The position numbers and the translations under genes were made by a program. From Panacibacter ginsenosidivorans (GTDB taxonomy: Bacteria > Bacteroidota > Bacteroidia > Chitinophagales > Chitinophagaceae), in the NCBI RefSeq assembly GCF_007971225.1, contig NZ_CP042435.1, positions 2,669,501 to 2,733,500 on the forward strand: a DNA stretch of 64,000 bases, read 5' to 3'. This document shows positions 1 through 7,961 of this stretch, piece after piece. The first letter of the stretch is position 1; the number at the start of each line of letters is the position of its first letter. The notes under the pieces were generated by a model. It ran no database searches, was not told where the DNA came from, and was given only the letters and a program-made list of their open reading frames with translations.

Positions 1-381
1 ATTTGCCCAGGATTGGTGCCCGAGTAAGTTAACCTGGGGAATAAGCCTTATTTTATTCTTTTTGCAGGCATTTACCAGTTGTTTTACATCATTCTTAGAA
101 AGCGGGTTATTGTCACGTAATTCAGGGTGACTTTCATATGCATAATTGTAATCAACACGAAGAATAAGCGTATTTACTTTTCGGGGTGCCAGTTCTTCAT
201 TGATAAATTTTACAAACCTGTCAACCTCTTTTGCAGCAGGAGCTGCAATGCAGAAGCCACGTACAGGTATAATACTGTCTAAAGCTGACTTTGAACCTGT
301 AAGAGCCTGTGCAGTAATGCTGTTATGAACAAAGAAGCTGAAAATAAAAATGATCAACAGGCTGTAATATTTGTTTTTCAT
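1..381 (-). CDS. GH20-like TIM-barrel glycoside hydrolase, N-terminal part (cut by window edge)
   Basis: The reading frame is open from an ATG at 381 down to base 1, giving the first 127 residues. Residues 1-25 form a signal peptide (charged start, long hydrophobic run, then SITAQ), so the enzyme is exported. The following segment, with VRGFCIAAP, NTLILRVDYNY, ELRDNNPLSKNDV and IRLIPQVNLLGHQSW, resembles the beginning of the hexosaminidase-like (GH20-related) TIM barrel found in Bacteroidota polysaccharide enzymes. The catalytic residues lie beyond the edge, so neither the exact family nor the substrate can be fixed. It is the only gene read leftward before rpmH. Family assignment is from memory of related sequences and is moderate at best; that it is a secreted carbohydrate-active protein is more secure. 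Confidence 0.6.
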   Translation of the reverse strand, partial: MKNKYYSLLIIFIFSFFVHNSITAQALTGSKSALDSIIPVRGFCIAAPAAKEVDRFVKFINEELAPRKVNTLILRVDYNYAYESHPELRDNNPLSKNDVKQLVNACKKNKIRLIPQVNLLGHQSWAN

Positions 382-489
382 TTTGAAAATTGTTGTTGGA
401 GATGAAATATAAAAATAAGCATTGCAGCTTTTTAAAATCTAAAGAAGCCGATTTGGTAAAACTGCTTACTGCTGTTTACTGATATAAAT

Positions 490-509
490 GCACAAGAGTG
501 CGACGCAAT
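490..509 (+). repeat. Family A palindromic repeat, right arm
   Basis: GCACAAGAGTGCGACGCAAT is one arm of the dispersed family described in the findings. It lies between the left-edge gene and rpmH. Confidence 0.75.
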
Positions 510-586
510 AGCAGCCTAATCTGGGTTTCAAAAGCCGGAAGCATAAAAAACTTTCTTATCAAAGGCTTCTGTATCAATTTTTGCCT

Positions 587-594
587 TACTTTTG
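587..594 (+). promoter_or_regulatory. -7 promoter box of rpmH
   Basis: TACTTTTG fits the Bacteroidota -7 consensus TAnnTTTG and sits 83 bases before the rpmH start. I see no clear -33 TTTG at the expected distance. Confidence 0.45.
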
Positions 595-676
595 CCGTCC
601 TTTCACAGGGAGGCAGTGATGGTGACTGTTTCCTGGTAGTTGAAATAACAATTTTTGGGTTAGTAAAACATTATTT

Positions 677-832
677 ATGAAACGTACATTTCAACCGCAT
701 ACACGCCGCCGCAAATCAGTACATGGATTTAGGGAGCGCATGCAGACTGCCAATGGCCGCAAAGTGCTGGCTAGCCGTCGTGCGAAAGGCCGCAAAAAAT
801 TAACTGTTTCTGACGAAAGAGCATTAAAGTAA
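677..832 (+). CDS. rpmH: 50S ribosomal protein L34
   Basis: A 51-residue, very basic protein starting [18 protein letters not shown] and ending SDERALK. It has the invariant KRTFQP start and the [11 protein letters not shown] tail of L34, a large-subunit ribosomal protein near the exit tunnel. Length is slightly above the 44-50 residues usual for the family, as is common in Bacteroidota. A TAnnTTTG box lies upstream. The gene heads the conserved rpmH-rnpA-yidD order, but a hairpin terminator separates it from rnpA, so L34 can be made in excess of the RNase P protein. Confidence 0.97.
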   Translation: MKRTFQPHTRRRKSVHGFRERMQTANGRKVLASRRAKGRKKLTVSDERALK

Positions 833-871
833 CAGCACCCCCTCTAAAAGGTGTGAAGACCGATATTATTT

Positions 872-903
872 AAAGCCTCATCTTTGTGATGGGGCTTTTT
901 TCT
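872..903 (+). terminator. Terminator or attenuator between rpmH and rnpA
   Basis: Stem GCCTCATC / GATGGGGC (one G-T pair), short loop, then a T run. It ends only a few bases before the rnpA start at 911, so read-through probably sets the rnpA level. Confidence 0.75.
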
Positions 904-910
904 GTTGTAT

Positions 911-1318
911 ATGGCAAAACAATTTTCATACGGAAAGGAAGAAAAACTGAAAAGCAGGAAGCTTACGGAGCAGCTTTTTAGTAAAGGAAAAACGTTTACT
1001 GTGTTTCCGCTAAAGGTCTTTTATATGCCTGTTAAGGAAGAATTAGATTTCCCTGTTAAGGCAGGTGTAGGCACCGGCAGCCGTAACTTTAAAAAAGCTG
1101 CAGACAGAAACCGGGTGAAACGTTTGTTACGGGAAGCTTACCGAACTGAAAAAAATGCTTTAACTGATTATGCCAGGGCTAATCAAAAACATGTGGCTAT
1201 TTTCTTTTTGTACATTGATAAAGTTTTGCCGGAATACACGCTCATAAAATCAAAAATGCCGCTGGCTATTGGTAAACTGATAAAACAATTGCATGAAGTG
1301 GCTGTTGCAAATACTTAG
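911..1318 (+). CDS. rnpA: Ribonuclease P protein component
   Basis: RnpA binds the RNase P RNA and helps it cut the 5' leader from pre-tRNA. The 135-residue product carries the family signature [13 protein letters not shown] around residues 60-72, preceded by [17 protein letters not shown] start it at ATG 911, giving MAKQFSYGK; an in-frame TTG two codons upstream is possible. Length is typical for Bacteroidota (120-140). It overlaps yidD by 26 bases, so the two are translationally linked, and it follows rpmH across a terminator, which fits conserved gene order. Confidence 0.95.
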   Translation: MAKQFSYGKEEKLKSRKLTEQLFSKGKTFTVFPLKVFYMPVKEELDFPVKAGVGTGSRNFKKAADRNRVKRLLREAYRTEKNALTDYARANQKHVAIFFLYIDKVLPEYTLIKSKMPLAIGKLIKQLHEVAVANT

Positions 1319-1523
1319 TTACCCTTTTATACTGCTGATAAAGCTTTACCAGTATACCATCTCACCCATACTTGGGCCTAAATGCAGGTTTACGCCTACC
1401 TGTTCTCAATATAGTTTGGAAGCATTTAGAAAATATGGCGTATTCAAAGGCTTTTGGCTAACAGTAAAAAGGATCAGCCGCTGCCACCCGTGGGGTGGGC
1501 ACGGGCATGATCCTGTTCCATAA
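1293..1523 (+). CDS. yidD: Membrane protein insertion efficiency factor YidD
   Basis: A 76-residue protein with the YidD hallmarks [17 protein letters not shown] and [13 protein letters not shown], including the conserved cysteines. YidD is a small inner-leaflet-associated protein that helps YidC-dependent insertion of membrane proteins. It begins inside the end of rnpA, the usual arrangement for this pair. Length matches the family (70-90). No yidC follows; the next gene is on the other strand. Confidence 0.95.
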   Translation: MKWLLQILSYPFILLIKLYQYTISPILGPKCRFTPTCSQYSLEAFRKYGVFKGFWLTVKRISRCHPWGGHGHDPVP

Positions 1524-1580
1524 AAAAGCTATTACCAAAGTAACAGCTTAAATTTTGTTCCCATCTGAATTAACTACTGG

Positions 1581-1610
1581 CATCGTTCCTTGCGTCGCAC
1601 TCTTGTGCTA
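1581..1610 (-). repeat. Family A palindromic repeat
   Basis: CATCGTTCCTTGCGTCGCAC followed by TCTTGTGC: the family A right arm read on the minus strand, with the CATCGTTCCTTGCGTCGCA outer extension also seen near 4650 and 28770. It lies between convergent yidD and doxX. Confidence 0.75.
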
Positions 1611-1631
1611 CAAATCAATACTCAGCAAGTA

Positions 1632-2138
1632 CTAACTGAAAACTTTATCAGGACGGTATAATGTCTTCCCTGAGATATTCATTTCCTTATTCTTTTTGAA
1701 TTGAAGTAACCATTTATCAATTGAAAAACTGCCGCTTCCTTTTATGGCTGATGCTACTGATATCGCAAGAAACAATAGGTCGAATTCAATACCTTCTCCT
1801 TTCTGAACGCCAAACCAATTCATATAAAAACCATTCTGCGCATGATCAACAACCATTGCTCCTGTTATTACAATACCCATCAAAACAGCATTAATTCTAC
1901 CTGCAAAACCTAATATTAATAAAAAAGCACCAAGTGTTTCAATCAGTATAACAAATGCTCCAAGTAAAGCTGGTATTCCTACTGTTCCGGTGAAATAATT
2001 GATAGTGTTATTCCAGCCAAAACCATTGAACCAGCCAAACGCTTTTTGAAGTCCGTGCGCCATTAAGACTACTCCCAGAGCAACTCTTAAAATAAAAGCG
2101 CTATAATCATTTCCTGTATTTATTATTTTTCTGAACAT
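1632..2138 (-). CDS. DoxX family membrane protein
   Basis: A 168-residue integral membrane protein of the DoxX family. The early segment FILRVALGVVLMAHGLQK is the typical first helix with its conserved GLxxAHGxxK-like motif, followed by about three more hydrophobic helices and ending in a soluble tail. DoxX proteins are small four-helix proteins often tied to thiol or redox stress, but the biochemical role is mostly unknown. It lies 20 bases downstream of the SnoaL-like gene on the same strand, so the two are likely one transcript. The 40-residue tail after the last helix is longer than in minimal DoxX proteins. Confidence 0.85.
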   Translation of the reverse strand: MFRKIINTGNDYSAFILRVALGVVLMAHGLQKAFGWFNGFGWNNTINYFTGTVGIPALLGAFVILIETLGAFLLILGFAGRINAVLMGIVITGAMVVDHAQNGFYMNWFGVQKGEGIEFDLLFLAISVASAIKGSGSFSIDKWLLQFKKNKEMNISGKTLYRPDKVFS

Positions 2139-2158
2139 AACCTTGATTTAGAGAGTTA

Positions 2159-2512
2159 TTAATTACCGTAAAAGAATTGCTCTTTCACGATCTTTCCGTT
2201 TTCCCAATGCTGCACTGAAACCTGTTTGTAATTACGTACACCCCAATCTTTATGTGTGTAATCAAAATGCCATATAACAGTTGTAATGCTATCGCCAACT
2301 GCAACACCTTCTACTGAAGCGCCTCTGAAATCTGTGATACTTCCAAAGAATTCATTTTCCCTTCTGCGGTTTGCATCTTTACCAACAGTTGGTTCAGCAG
2401 CGTTTTCCTGCATTACCACTTCATCATCATAATACAATTCAAAGCCATCCAAAGCTTTTCCTTCAAGAATCAATTGATTCAGATGACTGATCTTTTCTTT
2501 TAACGTTTGCAT
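2159..2512 (-). CDS. SnoaL-like (NTF2 fold) protein
   Basis: A 117-residue protein whose pattern (helical start, then FELYYDDEVVMQEN, a central SITDFRGASVEGVAVG and a final HWENGKIVKEQFFYGN) is that of the SnoaL-like/NTF2-fold superfamily. The last motif, W.NGKIVxExFFY, is very characteristic. These folds serve as small enzymes or ligand-binding proteins; no substrate can be read from sequence. No signal peptide, so cytoplasmic. It precedes doxX by 20 bases and follows a Crp-type regulator, suggesting a small stress- or redox-responsive unit. Confidence 0.8.
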   Translation of the reverse strand: MQTLKEKISHLNQLILEGKALDGFELYYDDEVVMQENAAEPTVGKDANRRRENEFFGSITDFRGASVEGVAVGDSITTVIWHFDYTHKDWGVRNYKQVSVQHWENGKIVKEQFFYGN

Positions 2513-2620
2513 ATTTTGTAGTTTTTGTTTTAAAAATTTACTCTACAAAAATGCTATTACAATGAAGGCGTTTCCAATAACGTATGGTAAGAAATAAACT
2601 TGATCTATGTTAAGAAAAAC

Positions 2621-3202
2621 TCAGCTGTTCTTTGCACGCTGGCTACGAATGCGGCTCAACGATTCAGGGGTTATACCAAGAAAAGAAGCTATTTGTTTTA
2701 GGGGAAGCCTTTGTTCAAAAGATGGATAACGTTCAACAAAATTACAATAACGCTGATCAGCGGGGAGACTCATATTTTCAATCAACCTTCGCTGATGCGA
2801 AATAAAAGCTCTTTGTAATTTTATCCTGAAGAATCTTTCAAAAACAGGATACTGAAGTAATAATTTATCAAAAGCAGTTTTCTCTATTAATAATAATTCT
2901 GCATCTTCTAATGCATCAACATTTGTAAGTGCAACCTTGCCTGAAACAAAACCAAACATATCACTTATCCACCAACCTTCTTCTGCGAACATCAGTATAT
3001 GCTCCTGGCCTGCTTCATCAACATAATATTGACGCAGACATCCTTTCGTAATAAAACATTCATATCTACATGGATCGCCGGCTTGCACCAGGTACTGTTT
3101 TCTCCGTAAGCTTTTATTCTTAAGAATAGAAATAAAATAGTCACGCTCTTCATTTGAGAGTGTGATATGATCAGCAATATTTTTTAAAATAAGATCGTAC
3201 AT
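2621..3202 (-). CDS. Crp/Fnr family transcriptional regulator
   Basis: A 193-residue regulator with an N-terminal cyclic-nucleotide-binding-type beta barrel (residues about 20-120, including QAGDPCRYECFITKGCLRQY) and a C-terminal helix-turn-helix (LPLKQIASFLGITPESLSRIRSQ). This layout is common in Bacteroidota Crp-like proteins, whose ligand is usually unknown and which lack the Fnr cysteine cluster. Its start codon overlaps the stop of the lipoprotein gene just upstream (TAATG), so it is probably co-translated with it. It lies 108 bases before the SnoaL-like/doxX genes, which may be its targets. Confidence 0.88.
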   Translation of the reverse strand: MYDLILKNIADHITLSNEERDYFISILKNKSLRRKQYLVQAGDPCRYECFITKGCLRQYYVDEAGQEHILMFAEEGWWISDMFGFVSGKVALTNVDALEDAELLLIEKTAFDKLLLQYPVFERFFRIKLQRAFISHQRRLIENMSLPADQRYCNFVERYPSFEQRLPLKQIASFLGITPESLSRIRSQRAKNS

Positions 3203-3834
3203 TATTTTTTCTTGCCAGTACTATCCTCGGCAGGTTTTGCGCCTGTAAGCTTCTCAAGTTTATCAATCGTTTCCCTTACTTCTCTTACGCTATAAAATCT
3301 GTACACTTCAGGATCTTTATCTCCAACTTTTTCAATTGATGTCATGCGATGATACGGCCCAACAATAAATGCATCGGTATTGTCTGTGATCTTGGCTGCA
3401 GTGTAGGGCAGAATAAAAAAAGTTTTATTTGCAACATTTGTGTTGGCTCCTGTCATCATTTGTTTTAATGAATCAATGTTATGTGCAAGTTCTTCCTGTG
3501 TCATTACCCTGTTGGCTTCCTGAACTGTTGAATATTTTTGAAAGCCACCAATAATAGTATCTCTTGCTTTTGCATTTACAATAAAATACCCGGCCCCATC
3601 GATGTCTATGTTTTGATCACCAGAACTCAACTTTACAGTCAGCGTCTTTTTATTGCCGCCGGAAAAATTAATCTCCTTATCATTATGTCCAAACGTATCT
3701 TTTACAGTTATCACTTTTGAAGCTTCATCAATTGCAGCCCCATTGTTTGAATACACAATAAGCTTTTGTGAGCCATTGCTACAAGACACTAAAAAGAGTC
3801 CAACAATACCGGTAAGCAATAAAATGTTTTTCAT
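3202..3834 (-). CDS. Hypothetical lipoprotein
   Basis: A 210-residue protein starting with a lipoprotein signal: a hydrophobic stretch ending LFLVSC, where the cysteine (residue 18) would be lipidated, then SNGSQK. The body is mixed alpha/beta with no motif I recognise; the C-terminus is charged and ends in KKK. It therefore probably sits on a membrane facing the periplasm or outside. Its stop overlaps the start of the Crp-type regulator (TAATG), so the two may be functionally linked, but I cannot name a function. Confidence 0.75.
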   Translation of the reverse strand: MKNILLLTGIVGLFLVSCSNGSQKLIVYSNNGAAIDEASKVITVKDTFGHNDKEINFSGGNKKTLTVKLSSGDQNIDIDGAGYFIVNAKARDTIIGGFQKYSTVQEANRVMTQEELAHNIDSLKQMMTGANTNVANKTFFILPYTAAKITDNTDAFIVGPYHRMTSIEKVGDKDPEVYRFYSVREVRETIDKLEKLTGAKPAEDSTGKKK

Positions 3835-3849
3835 GACAAATAGTTTTAA

Positions 3850-3881
3850 ATAAAAAGTCCTGCAAAGAGTTTACAGGACTT
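3850..3881 (-). terminator. Terminator of superoxide dismutase gene
   Basis: On the minus strand AAGTCCTG / CAGGACTT form an 8-base-pair stem with an 11-base loop, followed by TTTATTT. It lies 25 bases past the sod stop. Confidence 0.8.
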
Positions 3882-3905
3882 GAAAGATAATAAAGTTTAT
3901 GAATT

Positions 3906-4511
3906 TTATTTTGCTGCAGCAAAACGTTCTGCAACTTTGTTCCAGCTGATCACGTTCCAGATTGCCGCAAGATAGTCAGGGCGCTTGTTCTGGTACTTCA
4001 AATAATAAGCGTGTTCCCAAACATCCACGCCAAGTATTGGTGTGCCTTTTACTTCAGCAACATCCATCAAAGGATTATCCTGGTTTGGTGTAGAAGAAAT
4101 CTCCAGCTTGCCATCTTTAACAATCAGCCATGCCCAGCCACTACCAAAACGGCCAACACCTGCTGCGGCAAATTTTGTTTTGAACTCATCAAAGCTGCCA
4201 AATGTTGAATTGATCGCATCTCCCAATGCACCTGATGGCGCACCACCTGCATTTGGTGCAAGGCTTTCCCAAAAGAAAGTGTGGTTCCAGTGGCCACCAC
4301 CATTATTACGAACAGGCGCAGAAATAGCCCCTGCATTTCTAACTAATTCTTCAAGACTTTTGTTTTCATTCGGCGTTCCCGCAATTGCTTTATTCAAATT
4401 ATCAACATAAGCCTGGTGGTGCTTTCCATGATGTATCTGCATGGTCAGTGTGTCAATATGTGGCTCCAATGCGTCGTGTGCATAAGGCAGCGCAGGTAGT
4501 GTAAATGCCAT
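3906..4511 (-). CDS. sodA: Superoxide dismutase, Mn type by signature
   Basis: Converts superoxide to oxygen and hydrogen peroxide in the cytoplasm. The 201-residue protein has all four metal ligands of the Fe/Mn family: His in HHGKHH (27-32), His in [11 protein letters not shown], and Asp and His in [12 protein letters not shown]. The GGH before WNH and the NQDNP segment are features of Mn rather than Fe enzymes, although cambialistic use cannot be excluded. No signal peptide. It stands alone with its own terminator. The family is certain; the metal, and therefore the symbol, is an inference. Confidence 0.93.
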   Translation of the reverse strand: MAFTLPALPYAHDALEPHIDTLTMQIHHGKHHQAYVDNLNKAIAGTPNENKSLEELVRNAGAISAPVRNNGGGHWNHTFFWESLAPNAGGAPSGALGDAINSTFGSFDEFKTKFAAAGVGRFGSGWAWLIVKDGKLEISSTPNQDNPLMDVAEVKGTPILGVDVWEHAYYLKYQNKRPDYLAAIWNVISWNKVAERFAAAK

Positions 4512-4648
4512 ACTATAAGTTTTTAGATTAACAATCTTTTTTTAAAGAGCAACAAATTTACTTATTCATCATTCAAATGACCAATATAAAAATGAATGTT
4601 TCTTAACTCGAAAGAATTATTATGAGCCAGGCTTAATTTTTTCAAAAG

Positions 4649-4675
4649 ATCGTTCCTTGCGTCGCACACTTGTAC
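4649..4675 (-). repeat. Family A palindromic repeat
   Basis: TTGCGTCGCACACTTGTACTG, a variant of the family A arm, lies in the 324-base gap between divergent sod and the next lipoprotein gene. Nothing else is evident in that gap. Confidence 0.7.
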
Positions 4676-4835
4676 TGTTGAATGCAATGCAACAAACTAA
4701 ATGATTAGTTCTATTGCTTACGGGTCATTTTTCATTGTTAACTGCTGTTAATTTTTTTTGTCAAATACATTGTTAAGCTTGATTATGCTTTTAATCTGTT
4801 GTACATCATTTTCATCCAACAGATAGTAAAAAACA

Positions 4836-5489
4836 ATGAAGCATATGAAAAAGCTAATTTATTCCATCATTGCACTACTCATGATAATTTTTGGGGGGTG
4901 CAGCAGCTCAAAGATCACCAGCAGCTGGAATGATAAAAATAGTATTGAAAACCCTGTTAAGTTTAACAAGATAATTGTTGTAGGATTATTCGATGATAAC
5001 AACCGTGCACTACGCAGACAAATGGAAGGCCAGCTTGCACAGCAATTGCGCAGCGAAGGATTCAATGCCGTGACATCCGTGAGTATTTACGGTCCAAAAT
5101 CTTTTGAAAATGTAAGCGAAGAAAAGGCTTTGAAGATGATCAAAGACAACAGTGTTGATGGTGTGATAACTATTGGTCTTATTGATAAATCGAAAGACAG
5201 GAGCTATGTACCCGACAATAATTATTGGGGCCCCCGCTATTATCGCCCTTATGCATTCAGGCCATGGGGTTATTATTACAGGCCATACTATATGCCTGGT
5301 TTCAGAAGCGGCCATTACGAAACCAATATCAATTACACATTTGAAACGAACCTGTATGATGTAAACAGTAAGAAACTGATTTATTCCGTGCAAACACAAA
5401 GTAATGATCCTTCTACTATGGGTACACTTACTTATGATTATTCAAGATCGGTGATGAAAGACCTTAAGAAAAATAATGTGCTTGGATAA
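4836..5489 (+). CDS. DUF4136-like lipoprotein, tyrosine-rich
   Basis: A 217-residue lipoprotein: hydrophobic start, lipobox ending FGGC, then SSSKITSSW. The segment about residues 45-110 (KIIVVGLFDDNNRALRRQME, AQQLRSEGFNAVTS, ALKMIKDNSVDGVITIGLID) resembles DUF4136 and related proteins that bind in the envelope. Residues about 128-150 are unusually rich in Tyr, Arg and Pro (RYYRPYAFRPWGYYYRPYY). Start could be ATG 4836 or 4845. It is monocistronic with its own terminator. Function unknown; an envelope role is likely from the lipobox. Confidence 0.75.
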   Translation: MKHMKKLIYSIIALLMIIFGGCSSSKITSSWNDKNSIENPVKFNKIIVVGLFDDNNRALRRQMEGQLAQQLRSEGFNAVTSVSIYGPKSFENVSEEKALKMIKDNSVDGVITIGLIDKSKDRSYVPDNNYWGPRYYRPYAFRPWGYYYRPYYMPGFRSGHYETNINYTFETNLYDVNSKKLIYSVQTQSNDPSTMGTLTYDYSRSVMKDLKKNNVLG

Positions 5490-5516
5490 CATTATTGAAT
5501 GCGAAGTGGAAATGGA

Positions 5517-5541
5517 AAAGCCGCATTGATGCGGTTTTTAT
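5517..5541 (+). terminator. Terminator
   Basis: AAGCCGCAT / ATGCGGTTT with a two-base loop and a T run, 28 bases after the stop of the tyrosine-rich lipoprotein gene. Confidence 0.8.
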
Positions 5542-5593
5542 TTGCACTAAATATTTTATAAAACAGAACATTGGCTGTTGAGTACTAATAAGA

Positions 5594-5616
5594 ACGCACA
5601 AGTGTGCGACGCAACA
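5594..5616 (+). repeat. Family A palindromic repeat, right arm
   Basis: CGCACAAGTGTGCGACGCAAC lies between the 3' ends of convergent genes. Confidence 0.75.
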
Positions 5617-5665
5617 GAAGCTTAATGCATGCACAGAAGCTTAGTACAAAAAAATATTTATAAAA

Positions 5666-6688
5666 TTAGTGGCGGTAATATTGTCCAACAGGCATTTTGA
5701 ATAATTGATTACGCTGGTATTGTTGAAAACCTTTTACATCATCACCATGTTGTTGCACCCATTGTGTATATCTCTGCGAATCTGTAAGCGGGCCTATTAG
5801 CCATTGGTTGTATGCGTCAAAATATCCTTCACGCAAAAGATCCCGCTGATATTCGAACAAGTGAAAATTAATTTTTTTGCTGTCTTCGTTGTTATACCAA
5901 TTTAAAATAAACCGTGTTCTAAGCGCAGTAAGCATTTCAGGGGAAACATCGTAGCGGCCGAATGAGGTAAGATTACCAAGGTTTATGGCTACCTGTTTTT
6001 CAAAAGTTGAAGTGCTTTGTTTTGAATTATCAAGAATAGAAATATCGTCAAATAGTTTTTTATACCCCCCATATAAAATATTTTTTATTTCTTCTGTACG
6101 TTTACTCAGGCTCTCAATATTCACAAAAATTTCTCCGTAAAGCAGGCCCCAGATAATATTCCCTTTTTGCGCATAATATTTTGTAGCGAAATAATAATTG
6201 CCGCTGTAATTGGGATCTGCTTCAATACCTCTCTCCCAATACTTTATTCCTTCTGCAGGATTTGTTGATGAAAGAAATTCGCCATAATCACAATTCAATG
6301 CGCCGCTTTTTGGAAACCTGGTGAGCGCCTGCTTATACATTTTCTCACTTTCCTTTGTTTCGGCAATCGCTTTGTATGCAAGCCCAAGTATCTGGAAACT
6401 TTGTGCATCCGCATCCTGTCTTGCAGTTATCTTTTTACAAAGATCAATGGTATTGGCGAAGTCCCGTTGCAGGTAAAAGACAAATGCTTTGTCTTTTAAA
6501 ATATCAATATCATCAGGCTTTAACTCAAGAGCTTTATCAAAAGCCTGCAATGCACTGGGGAAATCTCCCTGGCGCATAAAACTGCGGCCGGTTTCGTGAA
6601 AGGCATCAGCATCCTGAGCATGCACAAGTGCAATACTCATCATCATTATAACTGCAATGCAACTGAATCTATGTGTTAAACGCTTCAT
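5666..6688 (-). CDS. Secreted tetratricopeptide-repeat protein
   Basis: A 340-residue protein with a signal peptide (residues 1-24, ending VHAQ). At least three TPR units follow: residues about 30-63 (GRSFMRQGDFPSALQAFDKA), 64-97 and 98-131, with typical spacing of Gly, Ala and Pro. TPRs are protein-protein scaffolds. The C-terminal half is helical with no further known motif. Its ATG overlaps the stop of the DUF1015 gene (ATGA), so it is translationally coupled to that gene and probably in the serC transcript. Periplasmic or envelope location is inferred from the signal. Confidence 0.82.
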   Translation of the reverse strand: MKRLTHRFSCIAVIMMMSIALVHAQDADAFHETGRSFMRQGDFPSALQAFDKALELKPDDIDILKDKAFVFYLQRDFANTIDLCKKITARQDADAQSFQILGLAYKAIAETKESEKMYKQALTRFPKSGALNCDYGEFLSSTNPAEGIKYWERGIEADPNYSGNYYFATKYYAQKGNIIWGLLYGEIFVNIESLSKRTEEIKNILYGGYKKLFDDISILDNSKQSTSTFEKQVAINLGNLTSFGRYDVSPEMLTALRTRFILNWYNNEDSKKINFHLFEYQRDLLREGYFDAYNQWLIGPLTDSQRYTQWVQQHGDDVKGFQQYQRNQLFKMPVGQYYRH

Positions 6689-7920
6689 TCTGTAATAAGA
6701 TGTGTAAGCAATCCATCCCTGAGTTTAGGTTCAAACCAGGTGCTTTTTGGTGGCATCACATTTCCGGAATCTGCAATAGAAAATAACTGTTCTATACTTA
6801 CAGGATATAAACTAAATGCCGCAGCCATTTCTCCACTGTTAACCCTGTTCTCTAATTCGGCAAGGCCACGAATGCCACCCACAAAATCAATATTTTTATC
6901 AGTGCGCTGATCATGAATATTCAAATGCTTACCTAAGACATTATTTTGTAAAATGGTTACATCAAGTACACCGATCGGGTCTTCAGTATAAGTTCCTTCT
7001 TTTGCTGTAAGCTTGTACCATTTCTTTGCAGCATAAAAACCAAATTCATGCAATGACTGTGGCTTATATGCTTTACGGCCGCTTTCTTCAACAATAAAAT
7101 CCTGGTTCAACGCCTCAAGAAAACTTTCTACACTATGCCCATTCAGGTTTTTAACAACACGATTATAATCCATTATAACCAACTGGCTTGCGGGAAATAA
7201 AGTGGTAAGAAAATAATCTGCTTCAGGCGTAGCATCTTTGCCCAAGGCTTTTCTAACCTTTGCTGCAGAGGCTGCACGATGATGACCATCCGCTATATAG
7301 GTGCAGGGAACCTGCGTTTCAAAAATCGCTGTTATCTTTTCGATAGCAGCCGTATCATTGATGATCCATACAGCATGTTCAATACCATCATCAGCAGTAA
7401 AGTTATATACCGCTGTTTTAGTCTTCATCCATTTTTCTATGAGTTCATCCAATTCTTCAACATTGCGGTAAGCAAGAAAAACATTTCCTGTTTGTGCGCC
7501 TGTTGTTTTGATATGATTGATTCTATCCTGTTCTTTCTCGGGTCTTGTAAATTCGTGTTTCTTAATAATGCCATTCTCGTAATCATCAATACTGCTTACA
7601 CAAACCAAACCTGTTTGACTGCGCCCATCCATGATCAAACGATACACGTAATAACAATCTTTATTTTCCCTGAACAGTATATCTCTTTTTAAAAATGCGG
7701 TAAGATTTTCTTTTGCTTTTTCATAAACCTCGGCACTGTGTATATCTGTTGATTCAGGAAGGTCTATCTCGCTTTTGGTGATATGTAAAAAACTGGCCGG
7801 GTTGCCTTGTGCTTCTATTCTTGCTTCTGCACTGCTTAATACATCATATGGCCTGCTGGCAACCTGTTTGGTAAACTGTGCCTGAGGCCGTAATGCTTTA
7901 AATGGTCTTATACTACTCAT
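6685..7920 (-). CDS. DUF1015 family protein
   Basis: A 411-residue cytoplasmic protein matching DUF1015 along its length: start SSIRPFKALRP followed by RPYDVLSSAEA, a middle YIADGHHRAASA, and a C-terminal half with DYNRVVKNLNG. The biochemical role is not established; in many Bacteroidota it sits with serA and serC, suggesting a tie to serine metabolism. Here it follows serC with a 41-base gap and overlaps the TPR gene by four bases. The usual serA between them is absent. Confidence 0.9.
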   Translation of the reverse strand: MSSIRPFKALRPQAQFTKQVASRPYDVLSSAEARIEAQGNPASFLHITKSEIDLPESTDIHSAEVYEKAKENLTAFLKRDILFRENKDCYYVYRLIMDGRSQTGLVCVSSIDDYENGIIKKHEFTRPEKEQDRINHIKTTGAQTGNVFLAYRNVEELDELIEKWMKTKTAVYNFTADDGIEHAVWIINDTAAIEKITAIFETQVPCTYIADGHHRAASAAKVRKALGKDATPEADYFLTTLFPASQLVIMDYNRVVKNLNGHSVESFLEALNQDFIVEESGRKAYKPQSLHEFGFYAAKKWYKLTAKEGTYTEDPIGVLDVTILQNNVLGKHLNIHDQRTDKNIDFVGGIRGLAELENRVNSGEMAAAFSLYPVSIEQLFSIADSGNVMPPKSTWFEPKLRDGLLTHLITE

Positions 7921-7961
7921 TGAATGTTAGTTAATTTTTGGTAGACTCTTTACAGCAATAA

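Noticed and set aside
4042-4410. 122-codon frame opposite the superoxide dismutase gene
   Set aside because: Lies wholly antisense to a certain gene and has no protein-like features.
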